Position numbers and translations under genes: made by a program. A stretch of 64,000 nt of DNA from Nocardioides scoriae (GTDB lineage: Bacteria > Actinomycetota > Actinomycetes > Propionibacteriales > Nocardioidaceae): assembly GCF_900104965.1 (NCBI RefSeq), contig NZ_LT629757.1, positions 496,001 to 560,000 on the forward strand, in the 5' to 3' direction. Shown piece after piece: positions 32,900-41,273 of the stretch. Each line of letters begins with the position of its first letter. The first letter of the stretch is position 1. The notes beneath the pieces were generated by a model that did no database searches, was not told where the DNA came from, and saw nothing but the letters and a program-made list of their open reading frames with translations.

Positions 32900-33889
32900 T
32901 CAGGCCCTCAGGTGGGCCGGGCAGGGGACGCCGCTGCGACGGGTCACCGAGGCGGCGTACACGTGGGGGCGGATCCGCAGGATGGGGTCGTCGGAGGGCT
33001 CGATGCCGTCGACCAGGCGCATCGGGTCGTGGACGAGCACCTGGCCGTCGAGCTCGCGCGTCTCGTCGACCTCCGTCAGCTCGACCAGCCCGAGGTCGAC
33101 CCAGGGCCGGTCGGCGGGCCAGGCGCGGCTCGCGTCGACCGTCTGGTCGTCGGGCGCGGCGAGCTGGGCGAGCAGCCGGTGGCGCACGGGCAGCTCGTCC
33201 ACGACGCCGTCCATGAGGTAGTCGCGGTCGGCGGTCTCCCACTCGTCCTCCGGCAGGGCGTGCTCCCCGGCCACGGGCTCCAGGCGCCAGCGCACCCATT
33301 GGCCGTGGCCGTCGGCGTCGACGAGGCGGAAGGCGTTGAGCCCGTTGAAGGCCACCGTCGCCCAGCTGAGCGGAGGTGCGCCGACCGTGGCGACGACCTC
33401 GCCCGCCGCGGCGACGTCGGGGTGCTCCGCGAGGAAGCGCTCGGTCGCCTCGGGGCCGGCGTGCTGGGCGAGCAGCAGGTCGCGGAAGTCCTCGGGCGTG
33501 CCGGCCGGGAAGACCGGCCAGTCCTGCGCGACCAGGTCGGTGGTGCGCCCGTCGGGCAGGTAGAACTTCACCGCCATGCCGCGCGGGTCGCCGAAGGTGG
33601 AGTCGCGGCCCTCGACGCTGGGGAAGCCGTTGGAGAAGCGTGCCGTGACCGGCACCGGGTCGCCCTGGAGGTGCGCGGCCCGGCTCAGCTCGCGGGCCCG
33701 CGGCGTCGCGGTGAAGGTGCCGCCGAGGACGATGCCCTTGTGGTGGGTGGCTCGCTGCCCCTCGGGGGACCCGAGCACGGTGACGACGGTCTCGACGAGC
33801 TCCTGGGCCAGCCGCTGCCGGTGGGCGTTGCCGGTCCGGTCGGGGTCGGGGGCGGGGGCGGTGTGCCCTGTCGGGTGGGTGCTGGTCAT
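32900..33889 (-). CDS. Small heme catalase-related peroxidase
   Basis: The 329-residue protein is a short catalase-fold enzyme, about two thirds of a full catalase. The distal His is in THHKGIVLGGTF (residues about 50). RFSNGFPSVEGRDSTFGDPRGMAVKFYLPDG carries the heme-pocket pattern, and a probable proximal Tyr is in RIRPHVYAASVTRR near the C-terminus. Similar small proteins often work as organic hydroperoxide peroxidases. No signal peptide is present. GGGAGGACCC precedes the ATG. Confidence 0.87.
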   Translation of the reverse strand: MTSTHPTGHTAPAPDPDRTGNAHRQRLAQELVETVVTVLGSPEGQRATHHKGIVLGGTFTATPRARELSRAAHLQGDPVPVTARFSNGFPSVEGRDSTFGDPRGMAVKFYLPDGRTTDLVAQDWPVFPAGTPEDFRDLLLAQHAGPEATERFLAEHPDVAAAGEVVATVGAPPLSWATVAFNGLNAFRLVDADGHGQWVRWRLEPVAGEHALPEDEWETADRDYLMDGVVDELPVRHRLLAQLAAPDDQTVDASRAWPADRPWVDLGLVELTEVDETRELDGQVLVHDPMRLVDGIEPSDDPILRIRPHVYAASVTRRSGVPCPAHLRA

Positions 33890-33915
33890 GGGTCCTCCCT
33901 CGGTCGGTGGCGCTG

Positions 33916-34344
33916 TCAGTCCTCGCTCGCGGCCCAGCCCGTGGTCCGCGTGATCCGGCAGACCAGCACCCGGTGGAACGGCCGGTCGGCGTACTGCGGG
34001 ACGGTCCCGGCGAGACGGGCCCCGAGCTCCTCGAGCAGCTCCTGCGACGGGTCGGCGACGTGCTCCAGGTCGGCGCGCACCCACCACAGCCGCGACCAGT
34101 CCTGGGCGTCCCAGTGCTCGACCAGCAGCGCGCCGCGCGGGTCGGCGTCGAGGTTCTTCTCGCGCTGCAGCCGGGACGACGCCTTGGGCTTGACCTTGTC
34201 GATCGGCACGCCGACGTGGCCGTCCTCGCTCACGGCGTACACGACGGGCTGCGGGTCGGGCCCGCGCTCGGGGTGCAGGGTGCTGAGCACCCCGTGGACG
34301 TGGGCGGCCAGGCGGGTGCGGGCCTCGTCGGCGTCGAGCTTCAC
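33916..34344 (-). CDS. PPOX-class F420-dependent oxidoreductase (TIGR03668 type)
   Basis: The 142-residue split-barrel protein has VLSTLHPERGPDPQPVVYAV, VGVPIDKVKPKASSRLQREKN and DADPRGALLVEHWDAQDWSRLWWVR. These match the small PPOX subfamily predicted to use coenzyme F420. The substrate is unknown. The GTG start at 34342-34344 is near the divergent ligase gene. With the two luciferase-like enzymes 2-4 kb away, it suggests F420 is made by this organism. Confidence 0.85.
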   Translation of the reverse strand: MKLDADEARTRLAAHVHGVLSTLHPERGPDPQPVVYAVSEDGHVGVPIDKVKPKASSRLQREKNLDADPRGALLVEHWDAQDWSRLWWVRADLEHVADPSQELLEELGARLAGTVPQYADRPFHRVLVCRITRTTGWAASED

Positions 34345-34467
34345 AGCGTGGCTCCCGGTTCGGGGACGGGGGGTCCGGATCGCCAGACGTTCTCACGTGT
34401 GGCCCTCGTCACACCAGGCCTCGTCCGTCTAGCCTGCTGCACGCCGATGGGTCGAGAGGTGGTCGTC

Positions 34468-36000
34468 GTGAACCTGGCGTCGTGGGTGGAGCGCAACGGA
34501 CGGCGGCTGCGCGAGCGTCCGGCCGTCGCCGAGGGCGAGCGGCTGGTCGCGACCTGGGGCGAGCTCGCCGCCCGCGTCGCCGCCCTCGCGGGCGGGCTGC
34601 GGTCCGAGCTGGGCCTGGAGCCCGGTGACCGGCTGGCCCTGGTGATGCGCAACCGGCCGGAGTACCTCGTCGCCCAGTACGCCGCGTGGCACGCGGGGCT
34701 GGTGGCCGTGCCCGTCAACGCGCGCCTGCACCGCGACGAGATCTCCTACGTCCTCGAGGACAGCGGCGCGCGGGCCGTCGTCACCGACGAGGAGCACCTC
34801 GACGACGTCGAGCCGCTGCTCGGCTCGGTGGCGTCGCTGCGCTCGGTGGTGCGGGCGCCCGGGGAGGACTGGGACCGGCTGCTCGCCGCGACCCCGCTCG
34901 AGCTCGTCGACCGGGGGCCCGAGGACCCCGCGTGGCTCTTCTACACGAGCGGCACCACGGGGCGTCCCAAGGGCGCGACGCTCACCCACCGCAACCTGCT
35001 GATGGCCTCGCTGAGCTACTTCGCCGACGTCGACGAGGTGCGGGCGGACCAGAGCATCGTGCACGCCGCGCCGCTGTCCCACGGCTCCGGCCTCTACGGC
35101 CTGCCCCACGTCGCCAAGGGCGCCGTCAGCGTGCTGCCCGAGCCCGGCGCCTTCGACGGCGCGACGCTGCTCGCGCTGGCGCGGCGCTGGCCGGGGATGT
35201 CGTTCTTCGCCGCGCCCCTGATGGTCCGGCGCCTGGCGTCCGACCCCGCACTGGCCGCAGCCGACCTCGGCGACCTCGGGACGGTCGTCTACGGCGGCGC
35301 CCCGATGTACCTCGCCGACCTGGAGCAGGCGCTCGAGGTGTTCGGTGACCGGCTGGCCCAGATCTACGGGCAGGGGGAGACCCCGATGACCATCACCGGG
35401 CTCTCGCGGGCCGACCACGCCGAGCGCGACCATCCCCGGTGGCGCGACCGGATGCAGGGCGTCGGCTCGCCACGCACCGACGTCGAGGTCCGGGTGGTCG
35501 ACGACACCGGTCGGGCACTGCCCCCCGGCGAGGTCGGGGAGGTGGTGGTGCGCGGCGACGTCGTGATGGCCGGCTACTGGGGCCAGCCCGAGGCCACGGC
35601 CGAGACCCTGCGCGACGGCTGGCTGCACAGCGGTGACCTCGGCAGCTTCGACGACGACGGCTACCTCACGCTGCGCGACCGGTCCAAGGACCTCATCATC
35701 AGCGGCGGCATGAACATCTACCCGCGCGAGGTGGAGGAGGCGCTGCTGCACCACCCAGGGGTGCAGGCCGTCGCGGTCGTGGGCCGCCACGACGAGGAGT
35801 GGGGCGAGGCGGTGGTGGCGTTCGTCGTCGCCGCCGACGGCGAGGAGCCCACGGTGGAGCAGCTCGACCGTGCCTGCACCGAGCGGATCGCGCGCTTCAA
35901 GCGGCCCAAGGACTACCGCTTCGTCGACGCGCTGCCGACCAACAACTACGGCAAGGTCGTCAAGCGCGAGCTCCGTGCGCAGCTGGCCGAGGAGGGCTAG
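34468..36000 (+). CDS. Acyl-CoA synthetase (AMP-forming), third copy
   Basis: The 510-residue ANL enzyme shows FYTSGTTGRPKGATLTHRNL (P-loop), QIYGQGETPMTITG (A5), HSGDLGSFDDDGYLTLRDRS then KDLIISGGMNIYP (A7/A8), and catalytic Lys in NNYGKVVKREL. The QGETPMT motif differs from the other two ligases in the window, so the acid substrate probably differs. GTG 34468 is favoured over ATG 34447 by GAGAGGT at 8 nt. TAGCCT at 34430-34435 is a likely -10 box. Confidence 0.9.
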   Translation: MNLASWVERNGRRLRERPAVAEGERLVATWGELAARVAALAGGLRSELGLEPGDRLALVMRNRPEYLVAQYAAWHAGLVAVPVNARLHRDEISYVLEDSGARAVVTDEEHLDDVEPLLGSVASLRSVVRAPGEDWDRLLAATPLELVDRGPEDPAWLFYTSGTTGRPKGATLTHRNLLMASLSYFADVDEVRADQSIVHAAPLSHGSGLYGLPHVAKGAVSVLPEPGAFDGATLLALARRWPGMSFFAAPLMVRRLASDPALAAADLGDLGTVVYGGAPMYLADLEQALEVFGDRLAQIYGQGETPMTITGLSRADHAERDHPRWRDRMQGVGSPRTDVEVRVVDDTGRALPPGEVGEVVVRGDVVMAGYWGQPEATAETLRDGWLHSGDLGSFDDDGYLTLRDRSKDLIISGGMNIYPREVEEALLHHPGVQAVAVVGRHDEEWGEAVVAFVVAADGEEPTVEQLDRACTERIARFKRPKDYRFVDALPTNNYGKVVKRELRAQLAEEG

Positions 36001-36021
36001 GGCGAGGGCGCGGGCAGGCCA

Positions 36022-36052
36022 TTGAAAAGTCGGGGTCCCGCGTTGTTAGGTA
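36022..36052 (+). promoter_or_regulatory. Possible promoter of the LLM gene
   Basis: TTGAAA and TAGGTA are separated by 19 nt, 58 nt before ATG 36111. Confidence 0.35.
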
Positions 36053-36110
36053 CGTCACACCCGAAGGGGTGGCGCAGCCGGCTCACCCCGCACTCGCCTG
36101 GAGGCGCCCG

Positions 36111-37097
36111 ATGAAGCTCGCCCTCTACCTTCCGACGTTCCGCGAACACGTCACCGTGCAGGAGCTCGCGGACCTCACCGACCTGGCGGAGGACCTCGAG
36201 TTCGACTCCGTGTGGACGCTGGACCGCATCATCGTCCCGGAGTCCTCGGACCGGGGCGAGCTGGAGTACCCCTTCGGGATGATGGACCAGTTCCCCCTGC
36301 AGATGCCGGTCTCCTCGAAGGGCAAGTGGTTCCAGGGGTGGCCGCTCCTGCCGTGGCTGGCGGCCCGCACCTCGAAGGTGCGCATCGGCATGAGCATCAC
36401 CGACACGCCGTACCGCTCGCCGGGTGTCTTCGCCGCCGAGTGCGCCACCATCGACCACCTGTCCGAGGGACGCCTCAACGTCGGCCTGGGTGCCGGCTGG
36501 ATGCCCGAGGAGTTCGCCGCCTCCAGCGCCACCCACCTGTTCCCGCGCCGCCACGGCCACGTCCGCGAGACCATCGAGATCTGCCAGGGGATCTGGGCCA
36601 ACGAGACCTTCGAGTACCACGGCGAGTTCGCCGACTTCGGCCCCTCCGGCTTCGGCCACAACCCCGTCCAGAAGCCCGGCCCGCCGATCTACTTCAGCGG
36701 CCTCAAGGACCCGCGCCGCTCGGCCCGCCGGATCTCCAAGTACGGCCTCAAGGGCTGGATCGGCATCCAGGACACCCCGACCGAGCTGGCCAGCTGGCGC
36801 AAGGCCATCGGCGACGAGCTCGAGCCGCTCGGCGGCAACATCGAGGACGTCGAGATGTGCTCGATGATCTGGTTCACCATCACCGACACCGAGGTCGACC
36901 AGACCGACAACCACAAGCTGACCAACCTGCTCGTGGGCACCGAGCAGCAGATCACCGACCGGCTCAAGAGCTACGCCGAGGCGGGCATGCACATGCCGCT
37001 GATCTGGCCGCCCTTCGCCGACGTGCCGGTCTCCAAGACCCTCGACGACCTGAAGCGGCTCAAGAACGACATCATGCCGAAGGTCGACGCGATCTAG
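36111..37097 (+). CDS. LLM class (luciferase-like) F420-dependent oxidoreductase
   Basis: The 328-residue TIM-barrel protein has YLPTFREHVTVQELADL, FDSVWTLDRI, KVRIGMSITDTPYRSPGVFAAE, LSEGRLNVGLGAGWMPEEF and RHGHVRETIEIC. These match bacterial luciferase-like enzymes that use F420 or flavin. A substrate cannot be assigned. GGAGG lies 7 nt before the ATG. Its TAG overlaps the stop codon of the convergent second LLM gene in CTAG. Confidence 0.88.
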   Translation: MKLALYLPTFREHVTVQELADLTDLAEDLEFDSVWTLDRIIVPESSDRGELEYPFGMMDQFPLQMPVSSKGKWFQGWPLLPWLAARTSKVRIGMSITDTPYRSPGVFAAECATIDHLSEGRLNVGLGAGWMPEEFAASSATHLFPRRHGHVRETIEICQGIWANETFEYHGEFADFGPSGFGHNPVQKPGPPIYFSGLKDPRRSARRISKYGLKGWIGIQDTPTELASWRKAIGDELEPLGGNIEDVEMCSMIWFTITDTEVDQTDNHKLTNLLVGTEQQITDRLKSYAEAGMHMPLIWPPFADVPVSKTLDDLKRLKNDIMPKVDAI

Positions 37098-38011
37098 TCG
37101 CCGGCGGTCGGGGCCAGCGCGTCGAGCACGCGCTCGGCCCTGGCCGCAGTGGTGTCGCGGGCGAAGTTGAGGTCGACGAAGGCCTCGGTCACGCCGTGCG
37201 CCGCCAGCCCCTGCAGCTCGGTGCGCACCCGCGCGAGGTCGTCGTCGGGCTGCACGACCACCCGCAGCAGCACCTGCACGGCGTCGGGGTCGCGGCCGGC
37301 TTCCGCGGCGCCGTCCCGCACGACCGCCGCGCCCTCGGCGACCTCGTCGAGGGACTGCCGGGTGCTCGGGATCCAGCCGTCGGCCAGCCGGCCCGCCCGG
37401 CGCAGCGCGGCCGGCGCCGTGCCGCCGACCAGCACGGGCGGCCGGGGCGACTGCACCGGCCGCGGCCCCGTCTGCGAGGGCGGCACGCTGTAGAACTCCC
37501 CGGCGAACTCGACCGGGTCCTGCGTCAGCAGCGCGTCGAGGCAGCGCAGGTACTCCTCCATCCGGGCGCCGCGCCGCTCGTGCGGCACGCCCGCGGCGGC
37601 GTACTCGTGCGGCATCCAGCCGATGCCGACGCCGAGCGTGAACCGCCCCCCGCTGAGGTGGTCCATCGTCACGACCGACTTGGCCAGCAGGGCCGGCGGG
37701 GTGAACGGCGCGCAGATCGTCGCCGTGCCGAGCCGGATCCGCTCGGTGTGCGACGCGACGTGCGCCAGGGCCAGCAGCGGCTCGTGGACCTGCTGGTACG
37801 ACGCGTCGCGCGCGCTCCGCTTCGCCGGGTTGTGGGCGTCGTCCCACGCCGGGTCGAGGCTGCCCTCGGCCGGGTAGAGCACCCGCTGGAAGCTCCACAG
37901 CGAGCTGTAGCCGAGCTCCTCGGCCCGCCGGGCGACGTGGACCATCGCGGCGGGGGTGGCCCAGCTGCCCGAGACGGGGAGCCCGAAGCCGAGCGGCACC
38001 GCGGTCGCCAC
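37094..38011 (-). CDS. LLM class F420-dependent oxidoreductase (TIGR03619 type)
   Basis: The 305-residue protein has GFGLPVSGSWATP, ELGYSSLWSFQRVLYP, RIRLGTATICAPFTPP, LSGGRFTLGVGIGWMPHEY and RGARMEEYLRCLDALL, which fit the TIGR03619 subfamily of F420-dependent LLM enzymes. The GTG start comes 1 nt after the TGA of the deaminase gene upstream, so the two are translationally coupled. Sequence differs clearly from the convergent LLM gene, so this is not a recent duplication. Confidence 0.88.
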   Translation of the reverse strand: MATAVPLGFGLPVSGSWATPAAMVHVARRAEELGYSSLWSFQRVLYPAEGSLDPAWDDAHNPAKRSARDASYQQVHEPLLALAHVASHTERIRLGTATICAPFTPPALLAKSVVTMDHLSGGRFTLGVGIGWMPHEYAAAGVPHERRGARMEEYLRCLDALLTQDPVEFAGEFYSVPPSQTGPRPVQSPRPPVLVGGTAPAALRRAGRLADGWIPSTRQSLDEVAEGAAVVRDGAAEAGRDPDAVQVLLRVVVQPDDDLARVRTELQGLAAHGVTEAFVDLNFARDTTAARAERVLDALAPTAGD

Positions 38012-38012
38012 C

Positions 38013-38504
38013 TCAGTCCACGTGCCGCTCGGTCCAGCGGCGGAACGGCTCGGTCGGGTCGTCCACCCCGACCTGGGCCAGCGGCAACCGCTGCCGGTCC
38101 ACCGGCGCCGCGACCTCGTCGTAGAAGGTCGCCAGCGTCATGTAGCGGCCGCCGTCCTCGTAGTGCTCGCCCTCCTGCTCGCGGGTCGCGGCGAAGTGGA
38201 CCGCCTCCGGCGCGGCGTAGTAGAGCGCGCCGAGGCACATCGGACAGGGGTAGGCCGTGACGTAGACGTCGCAGCCCTCGAGGCTGGTGCGACCACCGGC
38301 GGCCAGCTCGCGGATCGCCGTGATCTCGGCGTGGGCCGACACGTCGCCGCTCTGCGCGACCTGGTTGGTGGCCTCGTGGACGACCTCGCCGGTGGCTCGC
38401 TCGACGACCACGCAGGCGAACGGCTTGCCGCCGGCCCCGACGTTGGACAGGGCCAGGTCGACGGCCCGCTGGGTGTGCCGGGCCGAGGGGGTGTGCTCGC
38501 TCAT
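38013..38504 (-). CDS. Nucleoside/guanine deaminase family protein
   Basis: The 163-residue CDA-fold protein has zinc ligands in SAHAEITAI (HAE) and YPCPMCLGAL (PCPMC). It also has GKPFACVVV and a C-terminal AAPVDRQRLPLAQV segment. It resembles GuaD-type guanine deaminases, but the substrate could be another base or cytosine-like compound. The ATG has TAGGCT 6 nt upstream. It shares a transcript with the LLM gene downstream. Confidence 0.87.
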   Translation of the reverse strand: MSEHTPSARHTQRAVDLALSNVGAGGKPFACVVVERATGEVVHEATNQVAQSGDVSAHAEITAIRELAAGGRTSLEGCDVYVTAYPCPMCLGALYYAAPEAVHFAATREQEGEHYEDGGRYMTLATFYDEVAAPVDRQRLPLAQVGVDDPTEPFRRWTERHVD

Positions 38505-38510
38505 GCGCCG

Positions 38511-38516
38511 AGCCTA
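38511..38516 (-). promoter_or_regulatory. -10 box of the deaminase-LLM pair
   Basis: TAGGCT on the minus strand, 6 nt before ATG 38504. Confidence 0.5.
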
Positions 38517-38538
38517 GGCACCCGGCGGGAGACCGGGG

Positions 38539-38859
38539 TCAGGCGATGCGGCGGACCCGGTTGACGGTCAGGCCGTCGGCGTCGAGCAGGTCGCCCATTC
38601 GGCTCGCGAAGTCGACCAGGTGCGGTGCGGCGAGGTGGGCGTCGAGGTGCTCCCCGGAGTGCCAGTTCTCGTAGAAGGTGAAGAAGCTCGGGTCCTCCAC
38701 GCCCTGGTGCAGGTCGTAGTTGACGTAGCCGTCCTCCTGGCTGGTCGGCTCGATCAGCGCCTCCAGCGCGGCCTTGAGCTCCTCGGTCTTCCCCTCCGCA
38801 GCCCGCATGTAGGCGATGACGGTCAGCAGGTCGCGGTTGTCGTCGGTGGGTGTGCTCAC
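38539..38859 (-). CDS. Antibiotic biosynthesis monooxygenase-domain protein (YgiN-like)
   Basis: The 106-residue dimeric ferredoxin-like protein has LLTVIAYMRAAEGKTEELKA, TSQEDGYVNYDLHQ and FTFYENWHSGEHLDAHLAAPH, the ABM signature. Members act as cofactor-free quinol monooxygenases or heme-degrading enzymes; this one looks like the quinol type. GGAGG lies just before the GTG. Confidence 0.87.
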   Translation of the reverse strand: MSTPTDDNRDLLTVIAYMRAAEGKTEELKAALEALIEPTSQEDGYVNYDLHQGVEDPSFFTFYENWHSGEHLDAHLAAPHLVDFASRMGDLLDADGLTVNRVRRIA

Positions 38860-38907
38860 GGGGTCCTCCTGTGGACGAGGTGGGGGTCGTCGGCGAGGCT
38901 AGCGCCC

Positions 38908-40044
38908 ATGAATCCCCGTCACCAGATCGCCGACGAGATGGCCGAGGCCGCGAGTGCCTGGCTCGGGTCCCTGGCCGAGGACCAGCGGACCGCGGCCCAC
39001 GGCGCCGGACCGTCGTACGACGCCCCGGAGGACGCCGAGCGGCGCCGCTGGTTCTACACCCCCACCGACCACGGCGGCCTCACCGTCCACGACCAGCGGC
39101 CCGCCCAGCAGCGGGCGGCGATGCGCCTGGTGGCGACCGGCCTGTCGATGGCCGGCTACGTCACGGTCGCCACCACGATGGGCCTGGAGAACGTGCTCGA
39201 CCGGGTCGAGGGCTTCACGACCCGCTTCGACCGCGAGCGGGGACGCGACCCGGGGCTCTACTACCTGCGCGTGTTCGGCGAGCCCGGCGGCGAGCGGCCG
39301 TGGGGCTGGCGCTTCGGCGGCCACCACGTCTCGCTCAACAACCTGGTCGTCGGCGGCGAGCTGGTCTCGACGACGCCGTGCTTCATGGGCGCCGACCCGG
39401 CGTCCTCGCCCCTGCTCGGCGGGGCCCTGAACCGGCCGCTGGCCCGCGTGGAGGACCTCGGCCGCGAGCTGGTGCGCTCGCTCCCGCCCGAGCTGGCCGC
39501 CCAGGCGGTGCTGCTCGGCACGGCGCCCTCGGACTTCGTCACCGCCAACCGCACGGTCGTCTCCGAGGGCGACCAGGTGATCCCGCTGGCCGGCATCTGG
39601 CGCGACGAGCGCTTCCCCGACGACGACGAGCAGGCCAAGCTGCAGGCGCTCAGCGACCGCATCGACGAGGCCGCGGCGTACACCCCCGAGGACCACCGGG
39701 CGGTGGAGTACACCCAGGCCCCCAAGGGGGTGGCCGGCCACCTGCTCGACGCCTCGCAGCGCGAGCTGCTGCACGCCCTGCTCGGCACCTACCTCGACCG
39801 GGTGCCCGAGGGGATCTCGCCGCTGCCGTCGTACGACGACCGCGCGCTGGACGCCGTCCACTTCGCGTGGGCGGGACCGACGGCGCCGGGGGAGCCGCAC
39901 TACTACCGGCTGCAGGGGCCGCGCCTGCTCGTCGAGTGGGACAACACCCAGCGCGGGGCCAACCACGCGCACTCGGTGTGGCGCGACCCGGAGGCCGACT
40001 TCGGCCTCGACGTGCTCGCGCGGCACCGCACGCAGCACCACTGA
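38908..40044 (+). CDS. DUF3500 domain protein
   Basis: The 378-residue protein has an N-terminal helix with MAEAASAWLGSLAEDQR. Family blocks RRRWFYTPTDHGGLTVHDQ, WGWRFGGHHVSLNNLVVGGE, STTPCFMGADPA and LVEWDNTQRGANHAHSVWRDP follow. Conserved His and Asp residues suggest a metal-dependent function, but none is established. There is no signal peptide or clear ribosome binding site. It is convergent with the small protein that follows. Confidence 0.87.
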   Translation: MNPRHQIADEMAEAASAWLGSLAEDQRTAAHGAGPSYDAPEDAERRRWFYTPTDHGGLTVHDQRPAQQRAAMRLVATGLSMAGYVTVATTMGLENVLDRVEGFTTRFDRERGRDPGLYYLRVFGEPGGERPWGWRFGGHHVSLNNLVVGGELVSTTPCFMGADPASSPLLGGALNRPLARVEDLGRELVRSLPPELAAQAVLLGTAPSDFVTANRTVVSEGDQVIPLAGIWRDERFPDDDEQAKLQALSDRIDEAAAYTPEDHRAVEYTQAPKGVAGHLLDASQRELLHALLGTYLDRVPEGISPLPSYDDRALDAVHFAWAGPTAPGEPHYYRLQGPRLLVEWDNTQRGANHAHSVWRDPEADFGLDVLARHRTQHH

Positions 40045-40075
40045 CGGGGGTGTGGCCGGGTCACCCCTCGGTCCA

Positions 40076-40228
40076 TCACGACGGGGCGGAGGAGCCGCCG
40101 GTCGTGCCGGTGGCGGACCCGGAGGGGTGACCCGCCGTACCGCCCGCACCCCGGGCGGTGGATCCGCTGGGGGAGCCTCCCGGACCGAGGTCGTGCTCGC
40201 GGTTCGTCGTCGTGCCGTCTCCTGTCAT
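40076..40228 (-). CDS. Small Gly/Ser/Thr-rich protein, 50 residues
   Basis: The protein is almost entirely low-complexity: GPGGSPSGSTARGAGGTAGH followed by more Gly, Ser and Thr. It must be disordered if made. Support for reality is the GGAGG box 5 nt before the ATG and the position between two hairpin-bounded genes. Function is unknown. It could be an artefact of local composition. Confidence 0.45.
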   Translation of the reverse strand: MTGDGTTTNREHDLGPGGSPSGSTARGAGGTAGHPSGSATGTTGGSSAPS

Positions 40229-40336
40229 GGGGGCCTCCGCCGGCTCCGGCTGAGCCGGGTGGCGGAGCGTGGGACGGCCTGCGGTACCCGGCCTGCGGCC
40301 GGGCATGCCACCCCCCTGGGGCCATGACGTGGGACG

Positions 40337-40374
40337 CCTGACGGTGCAGCCCGAGCCGGGGCTGCACCGTCAGG
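40337..40374 (-). terminator. Strong hairpin after the H1-like gene
   Basis: A perfect 16-bp stem (CCTGACGGTGCAGCCC with its complement) has a 6-nt loop. It begins 10 nt past the stop of the H1-like gene. There is no T-run. Confidence 0.65.
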
Positions 40375-40383
40375 GGAGGGGGG

Positions 40384-41163
40384 CTACTTCTTGCCCTTGA
40401 CCTTGCCCTTCTTGCCCTTCTTGCCCGACTTCTCGGTGGGCTCGGACTTCTTGGCGGACTTCTTGCCGGATCCCTTGGCGGACTTCTCGTCGGCCTGCTC
40501 GTCGGTCTTGTCCTGGTCGCGCTTGCTGCGACGGGCCCGCGGGTCCACGGCGGCGGCCAGCGAGGTCGCCCGCTCGGCGGCGGCCCCCACCGTCTTGACC
40601 GCGCGGCGCGTCTCGCGCTCGAGCAGGGACAGGGTGCCGGTCAGCTGCTCGACGACCTCGCGCGCGACCCGCTCGGCGGTCTCGCGGGCGATCTGCTCGA
40701 CGGCGGCGGGAGTCAGGTCGACGCGCGCGGGGGCGGACGGCTCCGGGTCGGGAGCGGCAGCCTTCGTGGCCGGTGCCTTCGTCGCCGGTGCCTTCGTGGC
40801 CGGTGCCTTCTTCGCGGGTGCCTTCTTGGCCGGTGCCTTGGTGGCCGGGGCGGAGGTGCTGGTCGTGCTGGCGGCCTTCCGCGGGGTGGCCCGGGTGGCG
40901 GACGCCGTGGTCGTCGAGGTCGTGGTCGCCGAGGCCTTCCTGGCGGGGGCCTTGCGCGCCGGGGCCTTGCGGGTCGCCGACGTCGTGGGCTTCTTGCTGC
41001 TGCTGCCCGGGGTGGTGGCCGGGCCGTCCACGCTGGCGGCAGCCTGGCCGGGGTCGCCCTTGGCGGGGGCGGAGCGCTTCGCGGGCGCAGCCCCACCCGC
41101 CGGGGTCGGGGCGTTGGGGTCCGGGGTCGCGTTGCCGGTCGGCTCGTGGTCGCTCTGGGTCAC
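40384..41163 (-). CDS. Histone H1-like Lys/Ala/Pro-rich protein
   Basis: This 259-residue protein has three parts. An acidic and polar N-terminus (residues 1-55) leads into a basic repeat region with KAPARKAPARKA and APAKKAPAKKAPATKAPATK motifs. A helical segment comes next (about 155-215, VEQIARETAERVAREVVEQL), which is phasin-like. A Lys-rich tail ends SGKKGKKGKVKGKK. The basic repeats resemble bacterial H1-like and HupB C-terminal tails that coat DNA. The helical segment could instead bind granules or partners. GAGGA precedes GTG 41163. Confidence 0.75.
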   Translation of the reverse strand: MTQSDHEPTGNATPDPNAPTPAGGAAPAKRSAPAKGDPGQAAASVDGPATTPGSSSKKPTTSATRKAPARKAPARKASATTTSTTTASATRATPRKAASTTSTSAPATKAPAKKAPAKKAPATKAPATKAPATKAAAPDPEPSAPARVDLTPAAVEQIARETAERVAREVVEQLTGTLSLLERETRRAVKTVGAAAERATSLAAAVDPRARRSKRDQDKTDEQADEKSAKGSGKKSAKKSEPTEKSGKKGKKGKVKGKK

Positions 41164-41273
41164 CGTGGGGTCCTCACGTGGACGCGGGACGGCTCGGTCG
41201 CCGTACCGCTCGGACCGCCAGCATGCCGCACCGCCGTCACCACGCCCGGGAGCAGCGGTGCCGGGCGGGAGGC

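Noticed and set aside
32593-33221. Plus-strand frames over rnpB and the catalase gene
   Set aside because: The sequence folds as RNase P RNA and then runs antisense to the catalase-like gene.
41242-41270. Terminator after the transglutaminase gene
   Set aside because: Only a short GCCCGG/CCGGGC stem with a long loop; weaker than many chance hairpins at this GC content.
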